DNA from: Serinus canaria
Taxonomy: Eukaryota > Chordata > Aves > Passeriformes > Fringillidae
Assembly: GCF_022539315.1 (NCBI RefSeq)
Contig: NC_066315.1
Location: 125,895,374 to 125,959,373 of the forward strand
Direction: 5' to 3'
DNA: 64,000 nucleotides
Made by a program: the position numbers and the translations under genes. A model generated the notes under the pieces. That model saw only the letters and a list, made by a program, of their open reading frames with translations, was not told where the DNA came from and made no database searches. Each line of letters starts with the position of its first letter. The stretch's first letter is position 1. This document shows positions 1-13,682 of this stretch, in pieces.

Positions 1-3000
1 AAAGTGCTTTTCACACTCTTAAATTATGGATTAGAGTCATCTTCTTCAGTGAAGCTATGAGATCATACACTGCATTAAATGTTAATTAGGATATTTTCTT
101 TCAGTTTCTCCATAAATTTAAGGACATGGGAATGAATTGTGTGGAACAACTTGGGGCAAAACTCTCTTCCCTTTTACCTAGGATGAAAATGACAGGTAGA
201 GTAGAAGTGCATTTGAACAGCATTTCTTTCTGATAAAAGCTATATCAAATTGAAACTGACAAAAAATTCTCTGATTCAGAAAACATGTCAGGTAAATATT
301 TGAAATAATACATCAAACTGGACAGCAGAGTTTTAATTGGTTTGGAGAACTTGGCTTGCCATGATTATTGTGTTTTTAAAAATATTTTCTTTATCTTTTT
401 TGTAAAGCACAAAATGCATTTTCAGTGGCTTAGCTGAAGTCACATCATTCTTAATGGAACTCTTCAGTAAACGCAAACTAAAGATGTGCAAGTGTCACGG
501 TATTTTTTAAAATACCATTTATCCTTGCTCCAGACTCTTCTTTTTTAAGTAAAAAAAGACAACATAAGAAAACACATGGCAAATATTCTAAATTAGTACC
601 ACATTATACAGCTAGACCACTGGCAAATCAGTTTAAGTAATGCTTTGATAAATTTTTAAGCATACTGATTAGAAGTTCTACACCTCACTTTTAAACATAG
701 TATTCAGGAATAAACCTAAGACAGTGATTGAAGAATTTTGACCATGACTTTCAAACCTTTATAAAACCAGCAGAGATACAGAGATTAAAATTCTTTCTTC
801 ACTAGATGTGGTGGGAAATTGAGGTATTTCAACAGGGCAAAATGGCAAAGGGGGATTAAAATAGTCAGTTGTACTAAAAGCAATGCTGAAACATTGTAGC
901 CAAACCTACACACTACACTGCTGGTAGAAATAATTTTTACATGTCCACCAGATAAACACCAGGTTTTCTCAAAAGTCAAAGTTGAAAAAATAAGACCTAT
1001 AGGACCTATCTCATAAATCATTGTAACTGTCAATTAGTAATCAAAGCTGGTGAAGGCCTCAGCAGCAGCAATGGATGACTAATGCAAATGACCAGGACTG
1101 ATAAACTGATACTCTCAAATAAAGTCTAAAAACATGCATATCTGAAAATAAAATATATTACTTACATGCTTTTAAAAGCAAAAATAACCGATTCCCATCT
1201 CTCAATATCTTATTTAAAATTATATATTATCCAACTAATGTTTGTGAGAGCAGTCTAATGAGATTTTATAATGGATTTTTATCTCCACCATTGCAATAGT
1301 ATTTCAAGGAATTTATTTATTGCAAAGAGAATTGTTTTTGATTATTTCTACGAAGATTCTGTAAATTTTGACGTAATTTTTTTTGTAAGATTTTTTTAAG
1401 TGAAACTAAGTATAAGCTTACATATTTGATTATTTGGGAGTAAATATAATCCGTGTAATAACAATATTCAGACATTCCACCTGCCAAAAAAAAATAATAA
1501 TAAAAAAAAGAAGCTATAATTAAGTGCCTAATAGCCTTAGGTAGAGAACAACACAAAGATTCAGAACCAGTTTCCCCAAGAATAATGAATATTCCTATAA
1601 ATGAAGAAAAATAAAGGTGATAAAGTAAGTATTAATGAAAAAAGAGAAGAGTACTTGTTGATTATTCACAGAAAATTTGTACTTAATAATTTGGTGTAGT
1701 CAGAAATCTGTATTTTTTCTGCTGAAGCCACCAATGCTTCTTCACTGTAGTGCCTCAATACTGTGGCATTTTTCTGACAAAAAAGACTATTTCTTTTCCT
1801 TTTTTTTATCATTAGCTATCTGCCTTTGAATTATGTTGTATATCTTTACAGTGGCTTTGTAAGGTCTTCACATTCTTGTATTTGCTTGACTGTAAGTGAG
1901 TTCTGTGTTTACTGATTCATCTTTATTTGCAGCTGGCAGATGCAAAGATGTTAGCTACACTCAGGAGACACTTACATGGGAATTCTTGAAATGGAGAGGA
2001 GTTACAATTTTCCCTTTAGCAAATTATTGCATGTTTCATTTTCATGAAACGCAAGTCCCAAGGCAAAATGAGATTATTAGACTAACTTACTTGCTTTCAA
2101 AACAAGAACTTAATAGTCAAAATGCAGCTTTTTATTTCTAATAATCTGAGCTAGCTAAGTTTTGTTCATGCAACTTCTGGTTAAAACAAAAGCAGAGTGC
2201 AAGGGAACAGAGAAAGCTTGGCCACCTCATTCTGTCTAGCCTTGGATTTACAAGCTGACAGCTGTTAAGGTGATTCTTCTGGTTGAGGATAAAGCTGCAA
2301 AGAGAACTGGAGTAAATGTTAAGCTCCTTTGCGAGCCACTGATGGTGGGGAGTAGCACTGGTAGCATTTTGCTAATTTAATTCATGAACAAATGAAGCAA
2401 TATGCCAAGCAGGCAACATTCTTTTTGCTGGTTCAGATTTCATGCAGAAGGTCAATTACACGTTGCCCTGTCAAAACTGAAAGGAGTTGGTCAGTCAAGC
2501 AAAAAATATACCTGAACTTCAGTGCCTTGACAAAGACATGCTCCCTACTGAACCCATTGAACAGCTCATTTGTAATCCTTAGTGCTGTTGTACAGAATGG
2601 GACATAAAATGAGCTATTCTATTGCCCAAAACCATTCAAAAATATACCAGGCTAAAAACTACTTAAAATATCTAATACTATTGACATGAACAAGATCTTT
2701 AGTCAGTGATGTCATCTCCCTTCCTTAGAAAGAGTTCTTCTGAAAAAGAGGGCTTTTGAGTCATGTACATTCATGTAATAGTACTCTGCCCTGAAGTACA
2801 TGCACAGGAAAAATCCCTTATAGACTAACCTTGTAAAATTCAGGCTAACTGGTAAAATCTTTCTGCAAAGTCTATGGTTTCAAATCAAGCAGTGGACACT
2901 TGATAAAATAGCTTTTTCCCCAAGAATCCAAGTTTTCTTCATACCTACAGCAGATAATACTGCTGTGAAAAAAAGATCTCCTGTCTATTCTACTTGCACT

Positions 3001-4689
3001 CCCTACCTGCACATTGGCCTCAAAAGCCAAAACTGCAAATATGTGTTTAGGGTTAAATACATGTAACCAAGTGCACTAACACTATATATATAATGCATAT
3101 ACAGAATAAACGTCAGTTTTTCAACAGAAAAAACTGTCAAATAATCTTTAGCAATCATCTAAATACACATAAACACAGAAATCTTGGGCATAATTATTAA
3201 TAATTCAGTGTATGACATTCTCAAACTCTTGTCATAATATCTAAGAATGTGAATTGCTAAAAAAGGAAGAAGAAGTTGTTCGAATTAAAAGAACATCAAA
3301 GGAAAAATAGACTAGCACATTACTGAATTATTATTCTCTTATTTTCTGTTCATAAAGACAGACAAAATATGGGAATCCAACATGGACAATGATAAATAGC
3401 ATAAAGAGTCTAAAAAAAGGAAAGAGCAAGCTAATGCCTCCACTTGCTGTTGAGAACCCTCGAGCACGTTGGTATAAGCAACTGATGTCACCTTACTGCT
3501 CTCCTCAGTTACTCACTAGGAGCCCATGGCTGTATTTTTTTTTTTTTTTTTTGATTCAGCAGAGCTAAATAATTCACCATGGCACAGCGTTCTATGAGCA
3601 GGCCAGACTGCAGGCAGCAGGCCAAGACCAAGGTCGCCATGGAGACCTGCATGCAGCTTCACCTCCCTCTCCGGCAGGGAGAGCCTATGAAAAACTGCAT
3701 CAGCTGAGCAGCCCTGCTTATTTCAGCAGTGAACAATAGGTATAATAAAAGAAGAAAAGAAAAAAAGAAAGAAGCAGTAAAATAAGGATATAAAAGCATC
3801 TTCTGTAGCTGGGCTGAAGGACTGAAATGACAAATGAGTCATTAAGCAGTTCCTATTTGGACTGCCACAATTATTATTTTATATGAAAGAAGTACTAACC
3901 CCCCCATTATTAGTAAGAGCTATTGCTGCTCTTCAAACAAATAGGTTATCCTATACAATGCAGATGGAAAATTATTAAAGATAGATTTTCTTTAGAACTC
4001 GTTTTTGTTACTAAAATAGAGTTGGAGGGGTAAAATGAAATCCTAACACAAATAAGATTTATTGCTTAGATCTTTTGCATAGTTTCTGTCGAATACTGAT
4101 TTTTAGAGTTCTCTCATCACTCTTTAAAAAGACAGACATATTTATTATCAAACACAAAAAATAGCAGTCAGAAATAGAAAAACTGTATCACATCAAAGAG
4201 GAAAAATGCTTTTGAACTGTGTTTCTTGAAGAGTTGTTTTATTTCTCACTAAATGTTTTCCATTAACATGAAACCAGCATTTTTGTATGCTTTATGAATG
4301 AAAAAAATGAAAATATATTCCGAGGTATTTATAGTAGATCAACCTAACTTCATAACTATTATTCTTTCTTTTTTTCCCTGCTGTGCAGTGCTGTTCCTTG
4401 ATTATCTTGTTCTCCGGGCACCTGCTATTAAACATCACCATATTTTTTTGCCCACAACCACCTCAAAAGCAAGAGCCTGGTCATTTTTTTATTAGCTATA
4501 TAAACTTTAAAAAACCTGTATTCTGCAGCCTTCTATCTTATTGATTCTTTTTTTTCCCCTCACTTGTACCCCTGTTTACTTCAGAAACAGTACAAAACCC
4601 CTTCCACTAGAACATTCCCATGTCCTCAACTTACACATTTATTGGAAAAAGTGATTCTTCGGAATGCTGACATCACATTCAGACAGTAT

Positions 4690-4693
<4 letters not shown>

Positions 4694-4740
<47 letters not shown>

Positions 4741-4747
4741 TATATAG
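4694..4747. repeat. (TA)n microsatellite with a short (CA) interruption
   Basis: A perfect TA run of about 36 bases is followed by CACACA and another short TATATATATA. The sequence is self-complementary and can extrude as a cruciform. It is in intron 1. Confidence 0.95.
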
Positions 4748-6111
4748 CCTTTGCAAGCCATACTGAGCTCTCTATAGGTGATACTGGGAGAATTTACAGT
4801 ATGAGACCACAAGTACATAAGTGAGAGGACCACATGACTTCTGTGTGGTAAACCTGAAAACAGAAGAGTATCTCTGACTGCTTACCCTGGAAGGTCTTAC
4901 AGAGCCTCCCACTGCCTGCCATACACACTCCTGTTAGGACTGCAGAACCTGTGTTTGGTATGGACCAATTCCTTTATTTTTTTCTCTATAACTGTTAATC
5001 CCACCTTCTGCTTAGGCTCAATGTTTTCCAGCAATATTATTGCCTATCACTTCTCCTTAGAGATTTTTGTTTTACTAAACAAGAGGTAGTCAAAGTACAA
5101 GAGGGCTGAGTGGAAATAATTGACCTCTTCTGATTTTCAACATTCCTACAGAGAATCTCCATGTTCAAAATAAAGTTCATGAACAGAAGTTCCTCTACAT
5201 TTTGCAACAGTGTTGCCTCTGGCAATTGCATGTATGTAAGCCACACAGAATTTGAGACCAGATTCTACTGAGGTAGGGCTGACAGATAAAAATTGGAAAT
5301 TAGTGCAGTTCCTGAAAAAAAAAAAAAAATGGGGAGATAAAAGTCAGGAAATCCCTGATTTCAGAACCATCAGGCCTGGTTTAAATCTCAGTCCTCCCAC
5401 TAAAACCCACCCTTCCAAAAAATTTATTTTGTCTTTGCTATCTAACTATTAAGGAGGCAAAGGACTTTTAAAAAATTATTTTTCACATTACAGAGAAAAT
5501 TTTTTTTCAGAACAATACACTGGCATAAAACAATTCAGAAAACTGACTCTTGTCATCACATATTTTTCTGGGCAGAAGGCATGTGGGATATCTTTTCACT
5601 ATTTCATCACACCAAAACCAAGACTTCCCTGGTCTAGAAAGGGAATGTTAAATCACAAAAAATCTCTGCTGATGTTCTGACACCCTTCAGACAGAAAAAT
5701 AAAATGAGTATAGTCCCTTTGCTCAATTATGAAATGCTTAAAAACCCCTAAGTTTAAAGCTTTGCAGCTCAGATAGGGATAGAATGATCTGTTGCTGGAA
5801 CACCAAAGGCCACTTCAGGAGGAGAGAAGACCTCTGAGGGGAGTTTTCCTTCTTGGTGATCTAACTGCAGCTTTCTAAGCCAGCTGGCCATTACATTTAT
5901 TTTCCATCGGCTTTGACATGTCTGGTTTGCTTCCAAGGCTGCACACAGAACAGCCTGGTTATCATGGATCTGAAGACCTCATTATGAATGTGTAAAAAAC
6001 CCAGATATGGTAACACAAACACCAGCAAGTGTTGGACAGCTGAGGAAATGTGCTGATGATTTTGATGCCCACGCTGATCTAAATGGACTAGAAGAGATTT
6101 AATTTCGAGTC

Positions 6112-6226
6112 ACAGAATATTCTGAGTTGGAACAGACCCACCAAGATCATTAAGTCCAACTCTTAAGTATGGGGATGAAACCCCCAACCTTGGTGTTATC
6201 AGCACCCTGCTCTAACCAACTGAGGG
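6112..6226 (-). mobile_element. TguSINE1-like SINE (tRNA-Ile head, CR1-type tail)
   Basis: Read on the minus strand, the right part (about 6226-6168) resembles a tRNA-Ile gene: the CTCAGTTGGTTAGAGC D-arm/A-box region, GTGCTAATAACGCCAAGG-like anticodon region and a GGTTCGATCCCC-like B box, each with substitutions. It continues into a tail that reads GAGTTGGACTTAATGATC and ends CAGAATATTCTGTGAC, the 3' end of a passerine CR1. A tRNA-Ile/CR1 fusion of this kind is the known structure of TguSINE1. Changes in the anticodon arm and B box show it is a dead copy and not a tRNA gene. Confidence 0.8.
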
Positions 6227-8904
6227 AATCTATTACAGAGCCAGGCCTTTTATCCTCTCCTGAACATGCACAGCTTGCAAAAGGAAAAAAAAAGTTGTTA
6301 TTCAACTGCCTTAAATTTATCTATCCTCCCAGGAATATTGCACTTACACCCTTGTAAACTCTTGCAGTTACTTATGTTAGTAACTCTCTTTAAAAAAAAC
6401 TGTTGCTTGTAAAAAGAAAAAAATATTTAATAGCTTAATTTATCTCAAAAATGTGCAAAGATATAGCATAAATTGTTGACGCATTTTTCCTTTAGCGTAA
6501 GTGGACATGGGGAAAAAACGCAGAAAGAACAATTAGCATGAAAAGTTCCTAGAAAAAGTTGTAACAGATGGATTCAGTGACTGCTGAGGGTATATGTCAA
6601 AGAAACAAAGGGAACACAGAAAAATCACATTTCATGACATACAGCTTCCTCTTATGTTATCATGATCACGTGGGACACAGAAGACATAGGAAATGGGTTC
6701 TTCAGACTCAGTTTTCAGCTACTGGTCTGCTCTCCCAATCTTCTCTGGACAGGAGGCCTATAGCAGACCTAAATGTCATTTACAGAACTCAGGATTCTTT
6801 TAACACAGAAGAGGGCAAAGAAATAGTTATTTACATGAGGTGTAATAATGTTCACCTTGTCCCAGAGCAATTACTTCTTTCTTCTTTATCCTTCCAGGAG
6901 AAAGGAAAGATGGGGTAGAAGTTACAAGCTTCCTCTGTCAGAGGAAGCCACATCTTTAAACAGAGGGAGGCAATTTTCTCCTTTCTTTATGGTTGCTTGG
7001 GTCTCTTTCCATCTCCAGGTTCCTTTAGCATCTCTTAAGCACTCTGATGTTAGTTATTTGATCCCTGTTTCTTTTTATCATGTGTAACCCTCACAGACAG
7101 TGTGGCTTATGTGCTAGTGTACACAGGATTTTAAAGCTCATTAAGAGGAGAATGTGTGACACTGTGGTCTGACACTGCTCTTCCAAAGATATAAATCCTG
7201 ATGTCTGGGTCTGTCTCTTGTAGCAAGGTTCAGGCAGATTAAATGACATCAGTTTCCTTATGTATATACCTATGACAGACTAATAAAAGCATATAAGAAA
7301 AATGCCATTTGGGACAGTGAGGGCATACTTTTGTCAAAGGTCTGCTGAAGTTTCCCAAGGCTAGAATAGTAAAAATGCATTGGCATCAAGCATTGTGTAT
7401 TGTGGCTTGCTTTTGATACAAAGATCACTTTACCAAACACCTCACTTAAACCTGAACTGCTACATATGAGGAAGCCTCCTGAAGCAAGAACTTTTGGATC
7501 CATAACATGATTTACCACCATGATAACAACTTTACCACCACACCATAGTAATTTTTATGGCATGTGAAAGATCCATAGAAATCACTGGGGATGGTGGGCA
7601 TTTGCCAAATGGGGTACTTAAAAAGAATGATCACATCTAGAATGTAGAAGTGGTACAGACTGGAGTCTCAGAAGGAACTATGAGACTGTGACAGAGTGAT
7701 TGAAAGAGTGTCTGGAACAATGACTACCATTTTCCAACATTATATATACACATACACAAAAGGTTTCAATAAATGTCCTGTAAAATGCTACAGAAAGTGC
7801 AGAGATAATACTTTTACTCAGCATTATTATTGTTACAAGAACTTCTCTGATGACGCTTGTCAAGCATTTTGAACAGTGGCACATTTATATGCAATAATAC
7901 AAAAATACAGGATGCAGACAGGACATCTGACCCCAACTGACCCAAAGAGATATTCCATGCCATTTAGTGTTATATTCGGCATATAAAGCCGGGAGAAGAA
8001 GAAGGTATGGGGGGACAGTCAGGGTTGTGGCAAGTTCCCAAGTCACTGTTATACAAGATGGAGCCTAGCATTCCTGGGCATGTCTAAACCAAGGGAAGTG
8101 GAGAATATCCTCTTAGCTCTCCTCATTTGCACAGCTTTTGCTTTACCTCTACAACTGCCTTTAGCCAAACCCACAAGTTTTCTCATTTTCACCCTTCCAA
8201 CTCCCTGCCCCATCCTACCGAGGGAAAAGTGAGATGTGTCGGGCTCAGCTGCTTCCTCAGGGTAAGCCTAGTCAATTGCTTAACAAAATGCTAGGCTGAC
8301 TAGCAAAATGAAATACAGCAAAACAGATTCTATAGTTAGGAAGGGACATCCCCCTAGATCTCTGTCCAAAAAGAGTAAAGTGAGGTAGGTTTGGATCTAC
8401 TCATGCACATATTACTTTTCTGTCTTTGGATATGAGGATTTTGGGGTTAGGCATAGAAGTGTATGACTGCTATTGGGAACCCAATCAAGTATCAGGCACA
8501 GCAGGTAGAATCAATAACTATCAGGATACCTGTGGTTTACTCTGTACTGTAGCACAGATACCCCTTGCATAACACAAACAGCATCACAGAGTATACATCA
8601 CTATAGTGACATGAGTATCTCATATATTTTAAAAGAAGCACTTAATTTGGTCCTTGGCTTAAGAAAGAAGCAATAACACTTCTAATGCCAATGAAGTGGC
8701 AGTGGTGCAATCTATCTCATACTCTCCTCATCCACATGGAAAGAAACTGCAAATAATTTGTCTTAGGAGCAGTTCAAGCAAAAAGGTTAGGTCAAAGTAA
8801 CAACATTTATGCCTTGTTCCACTGGTGATTATTCAGATCACAATAAACAAATTTAGGAGAGAATAATTTCAAGTTGATGCAGAAACCATGTTCTCATTCT
8901 ATAT

Positions 8905-9163
8905 CGTGATGAAATACAGGGACACAGTCTCAAGCTGCATCAAGGGAAATACAAGTTGGATATTACGAAAAAGTTTTTTATGGAAAGAGTGATAAAGAAC
9001 TGGAATGGTCTGGCCAGGGAGGTGGTGGAGTCACCATCCCTGAATGTTTAAAAAAAGACTGGATGTGGTACTTGGTGCCATGGTTTAGTTGAGGTGCTGG
9101 GGCATGGGTTGGACTTGATGATCTTGAAGGTCTCTTCCAACCTAGTGATTCTGTGAATTCTGC
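8905..9163 (+). mobile_element. CR1 LINE fragment, 3' end
   Basis: The fragment carries typical CR1 3' blocks in order: a TGCATCAAGGGAAATACAAG-like segment, GGAATGGTCTGGCCAGGGAG, GTGGAGTCACCATCCCTG, GACTGGATGTGG, then TTGGACTTGATGATCTTGAA and TCTCTTCCAACC. It ends with TGATTCTGTGAATTCTG, the usual ATTCTGTG-type terminus. It is heavily 5'-truncated and non-coding. It lies in MMP16 intron 1, antisense to the gene. Confidence 0.9.
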
Positions 9164-9377
9164 GAAAAATATTTCTAGTGATCTGGTATATATCTACCTG
9201 GTGGATATAGATAAGTTAAACATATTGATAACAATTTGCCAAATTTGTAAGTGGCTTAAATTTAGACACTACCTTGCAAATTTCTAGATACTTTATTGAA
9301 AGAATTCCTAATCAGGTTTCCCCATCTCAAATAGTTGTGTTACCTCAATTGCTATTTTTTTTCATTTTAATATTTTC

Positions 9378-9499
9378 AAAATAAATAAAATAAAATAAAA
9401 TAAAATAAAATAAAATAAAATAAAATAAAATAAAATAAAATAAAATAAAATAAATAAAATAAAATAAAATAAAATAAAATAAAATAAAATAAAATAAAA
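9378..9499. repeat. (AAAAT)n pentanucleotide microsatellite, about 24 units
   Basis: About 122 bases of AAAAT/TAAAA repeat, perfect except for shortened AAAT units near the start and at about 9451. It is in MMP16 intron 1, about 215 bases beyond a CR1 3' end. On the MMP16 sense strand it is (ATTTT)n. Open frames across it are repeat artefacts. Confidence 0.97.
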
Positions 9500-12400
9500 G
9501 TCTTAATAACCTGAAGATAACTTTGCCAAGCACAATTGAAACATTTCTGGAAAATTATCAGCCACATTATCATCCTGCAAGAAATACTCCCCTGAATTAC
9601 AGCTACCCTATAGTCTGCAGCACTCAAGCTACAGCACTGATAAGGATTAGCAAGAACTGATCCTGAGAGCAAAGAGCAAAGTAACATGAAGCACTTTAGC
9701 TGGTCACAGGAGATTCACAGCTTCAGACATTACCCCTCACACTTGAACTGAAGGCTTTGTAAGAGAAGTCCTCCAGGTGAAACCACAGGCACACAGAGGT
9801 CAGAGTAAAATTCCTGTTGTTTTCAATCAGGACACAATTTCACTGTAGGGATTTCATTGTTGCTAGTCTCACTGTATTTTCAATATCCTTTCTTCTGCTT
9901 AGAATAAATAAATTATGTTAAAAAGCAGAGAGAAAGAACCATATATTATAAATTATATGGTAATAACTGTATTTACATAAAGAACAAGTGAGGATCTGAA
10001 AAACTGCAATCCAGTAACTCTGCGTTCACTTTCAGAAGAGAAATCGTGAATACTTCATACAGCCTAGTGTATAAACTTTAAAATTCTGTGCAGCACAGAA
10101 CAGCCAGATTAACTTCAATTCATTGAGAAAACACAAAAACAAAACCACCAACACTGTATGTATTGCTGATATGACAGAGATAAATTTTACACTATTAACA
10201 TTTTATTTATATCAGTTTCAAGTCAGCTAATGCTGCATCACACAGTAGTTTCACCTACAAGGTCAGACATGAGAAAAGTTGTTCACAGAGATTAAGAAGT
10301 GGCTTTCAAAACAAGAATGGAGGGTGTCAGATCAAGAGAAAACATTTGACTCGTGTAGGAGTAATAAGCCCAGTAGGTATCAATAGCTTGATTTTGTTTA
10401 CACAGTTTATACTGAAGGCAGTATTTCACAGGCTATCAGAGCAAGCAAACAGTATCAATGACATTCTGGGCTTTCTCCTTTTAAGATCCTGACTGGTTCT
10501 AGCTTTCCTAAACACAGCTCTCAATAGCATGCTTTACCAGATCAAGGCTAAAGTCCTCTGCTGTGTCCCAGGCTGAGGTTTATAAAGAGACATAGAAAGG
10601 AATAAAGCAGAGGGAGACTCTAAGCACCACTCTGAATGTGGTCTTAAAGGCTAATATTGCTACACCATTGCTACTACAGGAGTTCAGAGGGCTGCTAGCA
10701 CATAAAACAAGCTGAAAATCCCAGCTCAGTTCCCAAAAATACAGTACAGATCAATTCTCAGTAGCATTCTTCCTTGACAGTCTTGGGAAGTACCAAACAG
10801 TGATGAACCTTGGAAAACTCTCTTGACTTACCTCATGTTCAGCAGAGGAGCCTCCAGGAATTAGTTTCTTCTTTTTCCTGAATCATATCCCAGGAATAAA
10901 TTGTGTCACCAGCATACAACTATCCACGTGCCTCAAAGGGCATTTGGTTTTCCCAATAAAGGGTAACACATTTTCCAGCAAAATTTCGTCTACTGTGAGA
11001 CTTTACCTGAAGATACAGTCCAGACAGTGAGGTGACAATGTAACATTTGCACCATCCACAATCTACAATCTAATGGAATTTATGGGGTAGTGCAAACATT
11101 CAAACGGCAGGGAAACGCTTCACTAGAGCCAGCTGTGTCATGATCTGAGGTAACAATGTTTCTGCTTCGGCTGATTCTATTCTTTCACCTCCACACTTGG
11201 GTGCTCCTATACTTAGAGAGATCCTTTGTGGGACTACAGCTAAAGAGCTGAATCTAACCCAATTAATACATTCAAAGTTCAATGCCTCTTTGCATTACCT
11301 CTTCTGCTTTTTCAAAAGTGAAAGACACACTATCCACTGCTTTTCTGACATATTACAGTCTGTTTCTCTTTGTCTTTTTGAAATTCATTCATTGCTGTCT
11401 CCTTTCTACCCAAGAATGTTTTCTTAATTGCAGGACAGAAATGGGGTGGCTGATTTAAAATACCCTATACTAAAAATATATATGGTTAAAATAAATTCCC
11501 CATCTGCACTCTTGAACAAGTAGAATCTCTATCAGCAGGTTTTCCAGAGGCCATCCTCTCACTTTCAACTCCTGATTCATGACATGAATTCAATCAGTAT
11601 GGTAATTTTGAAGTTTCAGTTTATATTGTTGGCAGTCAACTGTCTTTAGTGTTGTGTCATCCTCCCTTCAACCAATATTCATTGAGTATGTATCAATCAA
11701 TGTATTTTTCTCGTGAAAATATTACCTCAGCAGTCAGCTACTAAAGCAGTCCTGTCTTGTAAATTTCCTATATCTCAATCAGAGTGAAATAAAATAAAAC
11801 AACAAAATAAAAAGGACCAAGCCACACAAGAGAACGGAGAATTATATTATCTAAATATTAATCTAAAAATTAGTTTGTATTATTTAAATACTAGTATCTA
11901 TATTAAACTCCTTAGTTCAAAAATTAATGTTAGTTTATGACTAAAAGTACATGTCACTACTGATATTGGTACTTTCATATGATGCTTTTGAAGGTCTAAT
12001 CCTAAACCTCTGTGACACTGGTCCTACCTCACTTACGACCCTATTTTTGGCTCTCATAAATGCTACAAAATACCAAATCAAGAGTACAAAGTCACACAGT
12101 TTAAAAGCAGTCAAATCTGTGTTTTCCTGTTTCTACTGGAGAAGTTGAGACACCTATAAAAATAAAAGCTAAATTTATAGGAGAGCTACCCAGTCCCTGC
12201 AGCTACAAAAAATAAGCATCTAAGTCCTACAATCAAACAGGCATTTCCTGCCATAGTGATGCACAAGGTCAGCCAGTTAGCTACTGTTAAATAGTTTAAA
12301 GGTGCTATGCAAATTGTGTAATGTTAACAGTCATCATATAATGAAAAACAGTGTTTGTCAGCAGTTAGAAGTACTTTGACCTTATGAAGTGACAGATTTT

Positions 12401-13308
12401 AACAGGAGCAAAAATAGCAGCGAATACAATTTTGAAGACAATCAAAACTGAAAAGAGGTATGAAGAAAGCAGTGTGGCTAGTGTTAGACAGCTTTCATGT
12501 TAAACTGTTGGAAAGCTTCTTAAAGACTTGGCTAACTGTATAAAATGAAAATATTCTGTTTCTTCTTTAACTGTGAATTTCCCATTCTCATTTCAAAAAG
12601 AAAAAAAAAAAGAAGTGAACCCAAGAGCTCAAAAAGAAGACAACCAAAATTATTCTAAAAGCCTTTTTTTATGATTTTCAAACAGATATGGTTGACTCTG
12701 TGGGCATTATTTACAATTTTCAGCATTGAATTAAATGTTGTTGGAAAAAAAACCACTTTCACACACAGTGACTGAAAAGTGTAAATGACAAAAGCAATGA
12801 AGCAGAAACTGTATTGATGCAATATAGCCCACATTTTTGGTCTAATATAATAGCTATAGGGTTCTTAAGGTAGATACACCAATGCAGAAGAATAAACTTT
12901 ACAGCCAATGGCTGTCAGTAGAGCCATCAGCCTCTCTGGAGGAGGAAATTACTGTTAGACAAAGTACAGAACAAGGAAGGAATCCAGTCCATTATTGCTG
13001 ATGAGTAAGGTTATACATTGTAAGGCCCCACATGAAATAGTTAAGATTCCATCTCAAGTTAACTTTTTCTTCTTTGAATGACACCACTACTGTTCTTTTC
13101 TAAAAGTGCTTCAAGAATAACACCCCTCTAATGATTTGAAACTTTCTTCTACTACAAGATTCGGCTTATGCATAGATAGTGCATCTCCATTTCTTTTTGT
13201 ACTAATTTCACCCCTTACATATAGGTTAAGCCTATGGATTTTCACCCCAATACTTATCTTAAATATTTAATAAACATTCATATAAAATATATAATTTTTT
13301 TATATAAA

Positions 13309-13682
13309 TTCCCAACCTGGAGAAGAGAAGGCTTTAGGGACCTTCTAGCAGCATTCTGATACATAAAGGGGCCTACAAGAAATCTGGAGAGGGGCTTTTG
13401 AGAAAAGTATGTAGCGACAGGACAAAGACTTTAAAATGAAAGAGGGCAGGTTTAAATTAGATGTCAGGGAGAACTTTTTCACTGTGGCAAAAAATGGCAG
13501 TGAGAGACTGGCACAGTTTGCTGAGAGAAGCTGTGGATGCCCCATTCCTGAAACCTTCCAAGGCCAGCTTGGATGACTTTGAGTAGCCTGGTCTAGTGGA
13601 AGGTGTCCCTGCTCATGGCAGGAGGGGATGGAACTAGATAATTGTAAAAGTCCAACCCAAATATTTCTGTGATTCTATGATA
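13309..13682 (+). mobile_element. CR1 LINE fragment, 3' end
   Basis: It begins with CCTGGAGAAGAGAAGGC and continues through the CR1 blocks (GACAAAGACTTT, GGTTTAAATTAGATGTCAGG, GGATGCCCCATTCCTG, CCAGCTTGGATGACTTTGAG, CTGGTCTAGTGGAAGGTGTC). It ends AAATATTTCTGTGATTCTAT. It is 5'-truncated, non-coding and antisense to MMP16. Confidence 0.9.

Noticed and set aside
4694..4747. TATA-box promoter
   Set aside because: The TA run is a microsatellite with no CpG island, initiator or downstream exon.
6168..6226. A tRNA-Ile gene
   Set aside because: The tRNA-like part has substitutions in the anticodon arm and B box, is fused to a CR1-like tail and lacks an intact acceptor stem, so it is a SINE head.
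9345..9687. Phe/Ile/Leu/Tyr-rich frames that look like membrane segments
   Set aside because: They are translations of the (ATTTT)n microsatellite.
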